Of a stretch of 7,770 nt of DNA, positions 5,944-7,770 are shown piece by piece. This stretch comes from Clostridia bacterium. GTDB lineage: Bacteria > Bacillota > Clostridia > Oscillospirales > CAG-272. The translations under genes were made by a program, and so were the position numbers. The notes under the pieces were generated by a model. It ran no database searches, had not been told where the DNA came from, and saw only the letters and a program-made list of their open reading frames with translations. Each line of letters starts with the position of its first letter. Position 1 is the stretch's first letter. The DNA lies in NCBI GenBank assembly GCA_017456685.1, contig JAFTIV010000058.1, positions 1 through 7,770 of the forward strand, written 5' to 3'.

Positions 5944-7770
5944 ATGTTAGGTAAGGAATTTTTGCCAATAACGAAAGCGGAGTGCGAGGCGCGCTATGGC
6001 GGTGCGCCAGACTTCGTCTATGTAACGGGTGATGCGTATGTGGACCACCCATCGTTTGGCGTTGCAATAATCACAAGGGTTTTGGAAAACGCGGGCTTCA
6101 GTGTCGCTGTTTTGTCACAGCCCGACTACAAATCGTGCGAGGAATTCAAGCGCTTTGGCAAGCCGAGGCTTGGCTTCTTAGTAAGCTCGGGAAACATTGA
6201 CTCAATGGTGGCACACTACACCGCCTCGAAGAAAAGGCGCTCATACGATTACTACTCAGCAGGCGGAAAAATGGGCGCGCGCCCTGACCGCGCGGTTATA
6301 GTTTATTGTAACCGAATAAGAGAGGCATATGGCGATGTGCCGATTATAATAGGCGGACTTGAGGCGTCGCTTCGTCGCTTTGCACACTACGATTACTGGG
6401 ACAACAAAATCCGTCGCTCAATCCTTGTTGACTCGCGCGCGGACATTTTGACCTATGGAATGGGCGAGAGCATAATTCTCACCATTGCCAAGCTTCTTGA
6501 CCGCGGAGTTCCTGTAAAAAAGATTAGAAACGAGCGAGGCTGTGTCTATCTTTGCGCCAAGGACGACCCTGTAAATTACCCCGTTGCCGAGGAATTCGAC
6601 TTCAATAAAATTAAGGAGGACAAGCGCGAATATGCACGCGCCTTTGGTGTTCAATACAAGAACCAAGATGCGATAAGCGGTAAGGCTATTGTCGAGTATT
6701 ACGACAACAAAAAGCTCGTTCAAAACCCGCCCGCGTTCCCTCTTGAAAGAGAGGAGCTCGACAAGGTTTACGCGCTTCCATATATGAGAACCTACCACCC
6801 TGTGTACGAAAAGGACGGTGGAGTGCCCGCAATTGCCGAGGTTAAATTCTCAATAACTCACAATCGCGGTTGCTTTGGTGGCTGTAACTTCTGCGCCCTT
6901 GCGTTTCATCAGGGCAGAAGCGTGCGCTCTCGCTCTATTGAGAGTGTTGTGAGCGAGGCTAAGCTCATTACGGAGATGAGTGATTTTAAGGGCTATATTC
7001 ACGACATAGGCGGCCCAACCGCGAATTTCCGTTACCCTGCGTGCAAAAAACAGCTTGAAAGCGGAGTTTGTAGCAACAGAAAGTGCTTAGTGCCGACCCC
7101 GTGTCCAAATTTGATAGCAGACCATAGTGAATACATAGAGCTTCTTGAGCGCGTAGAGGCACTTCCCAAGGTGAAAAAGGTCTTTATTCGCTCGGGAATT
7201 CGCTTTGACTATATGCTCGCTGACAAGAGCGATGCGTTCTTTAGAAAGCTCGTGCGTGACCATGTAAGCGGTCAGCTCAAGGTAGCCCCCGAGCATTGCT
7301 CAAGCGGTGTTTTAAAATATATGGGTAAGCCCGATGTCAAGGTTTATGACCGCTTCCGCGAGAAGTATTTTAGGCTCACCAAGGAGTGCGGGCTTGAGCA
7401 GTATCTTGTGCCGTATCTTATGTCCTCGCACCCAGGTAGCACACTAAAGGATGCAATCGAGCTCTCGCTCTATCTGCGCGATCAGGGCTGTAACCCTGAG
7501 CAGGTGCAGGACTTTTACCCGACCCCTGGAACTGCCTCAACTGTTATGTATTATACAGGCATAAATCCGCTTGATATGAAGCCTGTTTATGCTCCCGATG
7601 ATTATCGCGAGAAGCTTATGCAAAGGGCGCTTTTGCAATATCGTCGCCCCGAAAACCGCAACCTCGTGCGTGAGGCTCTTATTAAAGCGGGCAGAGTGGA
7701 CCTTATAGGCTATGGTCCAAATTGCCTTGTTACCCCCGACGGACGCAAGAAAATGCGAAGTGGCGGGGAA
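5944..7770 (+). CDS. ygiQ: YgiQ-family radical SAM protein (3' partial)
   Basis: 609 codons are open to the right edge with no stop, so the C terminus is missing. The N-terminal YgiQ domain (about 1-300) shows [31 protein letters not shown] and I-L-T-Y-G-M-G-E. The radical SAM domain has C310-F-G-G-C314-N-F-C317, the CxxxCxxC motif binding the 4Fe-4S cluster that cleaves S-adenosylmethionine. Further family motifs are [36 protein letters not shown] and M-Y-Y-T-G. A second cysteine group (C367, C376, C381, C387) follows the SAM motif; E. coli YgiQ has matching cysteines as I remember it. Reaction and substrate of YgiQ are not established. The start is ATG at 5944, with AAGGA at 5935-5939 (4-base spacer) and AAGGA at 5929-5933 as a better-spaced alternative. 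All expected motifs are intact. Confidence 0.95.
   Translation, partial: MLGKEFLPITKAECEARYGGAPDFVYVTGDAYVDHPSFGVAIITRVLENAGFSVAVLSQPDYKSCEEFKRFGKPRLGFLVSSGNIDSMVAHYTASKKRRSYDYYSAGGKMGARPDRAVIVYCNRIREAYGDVPIIIGGLEASLRRFAHYDYWDNKIRRSILVDSRADILTYGMGESIILTIAKLLDRGVPVKKIRNERGCVYLCAKDDPVNYPVAEEFDFNKIKEDKREYARAFGVQYKNQDAISGKAIVEYYDNKKLVQNPPAFPLEREELDKVYALPYMRTYHPVYEKDGGVPAIAEVKFSITHNRGCFGGCNFCALAFHQGRSVRSRSIESVVSEAKLITEMSDFKGYIHDIGGPTANFRYPACKKQLESGVCSNRKCLVPTPCPNLIADHSEYIELLERVEALPKVKKVFIRSGIRFDYMLADKSDAFFRKLVRDHVSGQLKVAPEHCSSGVLKYMGKPDVKVYDRFREKYFRLTKECGLEQYLVPYLMSSHPGSTLKDAIELSLYLRDQGCNPEQVQDFYPTPGTASTVMYYTGINPLDMKPVYAPDDYREKLMQRALLQYRRPENRNLVREALIKAGRVDLIGYGPNCLVTPDGRKKMRSGGE

Noticed and set aside
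6418..6798. Minus-strand 126-residue ORF within ygiQ
   Set aside because: It is antisense to the conserved YgiQ N-terminal domain, with no own signals; the + strand frame matches family motifs throughout.

Overview
The window reads as chromosomal DNA of an uncultured, probably gut-associated, Gram-positive anaerobe of the Bacillota (Clostridia). The reasons are the InlB-type (Listeria-Bacteroides) repeat lipoprotein, strong AGGAG ribosome binding sites, moderate base composition, a clostridial-looking GH28-type beta-helix enzyme, a YcxB-like membrane protein and a YgiQ radical SAM protein. All five recognisable genes lie on the + strand. The lineage is inferred from gene style; no rRNA or marker gene is present.

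Layout: (i) 2-2701 is a tight two-gene unit. The first gene is a surface lipoprotein, cut at its 5' end by the window edge, with three InlB/flg_new repeats and a degenerate von Willebrand A domain. Three bases later comes a cytoplasmic GH28 (polygalacturonase-like) beta-helix protein that keeps the three catalytic Asp positions but lacks the usual His and R-I-K motifs. (ii) 2702-3267 is noncoding and unusually structured. It holds an array of short perfect hairpins with mostly three-base loops, joined by TGAAAT linkers on the left and ATTTCA linkers on the right; a second dispersed repeat (hairpin plus pyrimidine tract); a reduced second copy of the hairpin element; a strong intrinsic terminator; and a probable promoter. 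(iii) 3268-5238 encodes a 656-residue protein I cannot name: Sel1-like repeats and charged coiled coils between two cysteine-rich, zinc-binding-looking ends that resemble each other. (iv) 5239-5397 is a short gap with a second copy of the hairpin/pyrimidine repeat. (v) 5398-7770 is a likely two-gene operon: a two-TM YcxB-like protein, then ygiQ, which runs off the right edge.

The first pair is plausibly about surface contact and glycan use, but only the gene order supports that. The Sel1 gene looks like its own transcription unit, set off by the terminator and promoter before it. The most notable part is the noncoding region 2702-3168: its stems differ in sequence but stay paired, its linkers are mutually complementary, and one segment can pair with either of two partners. 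It is either a structured RNA or a palindrome-rich dispersed element. I cannot decide between these from one window.
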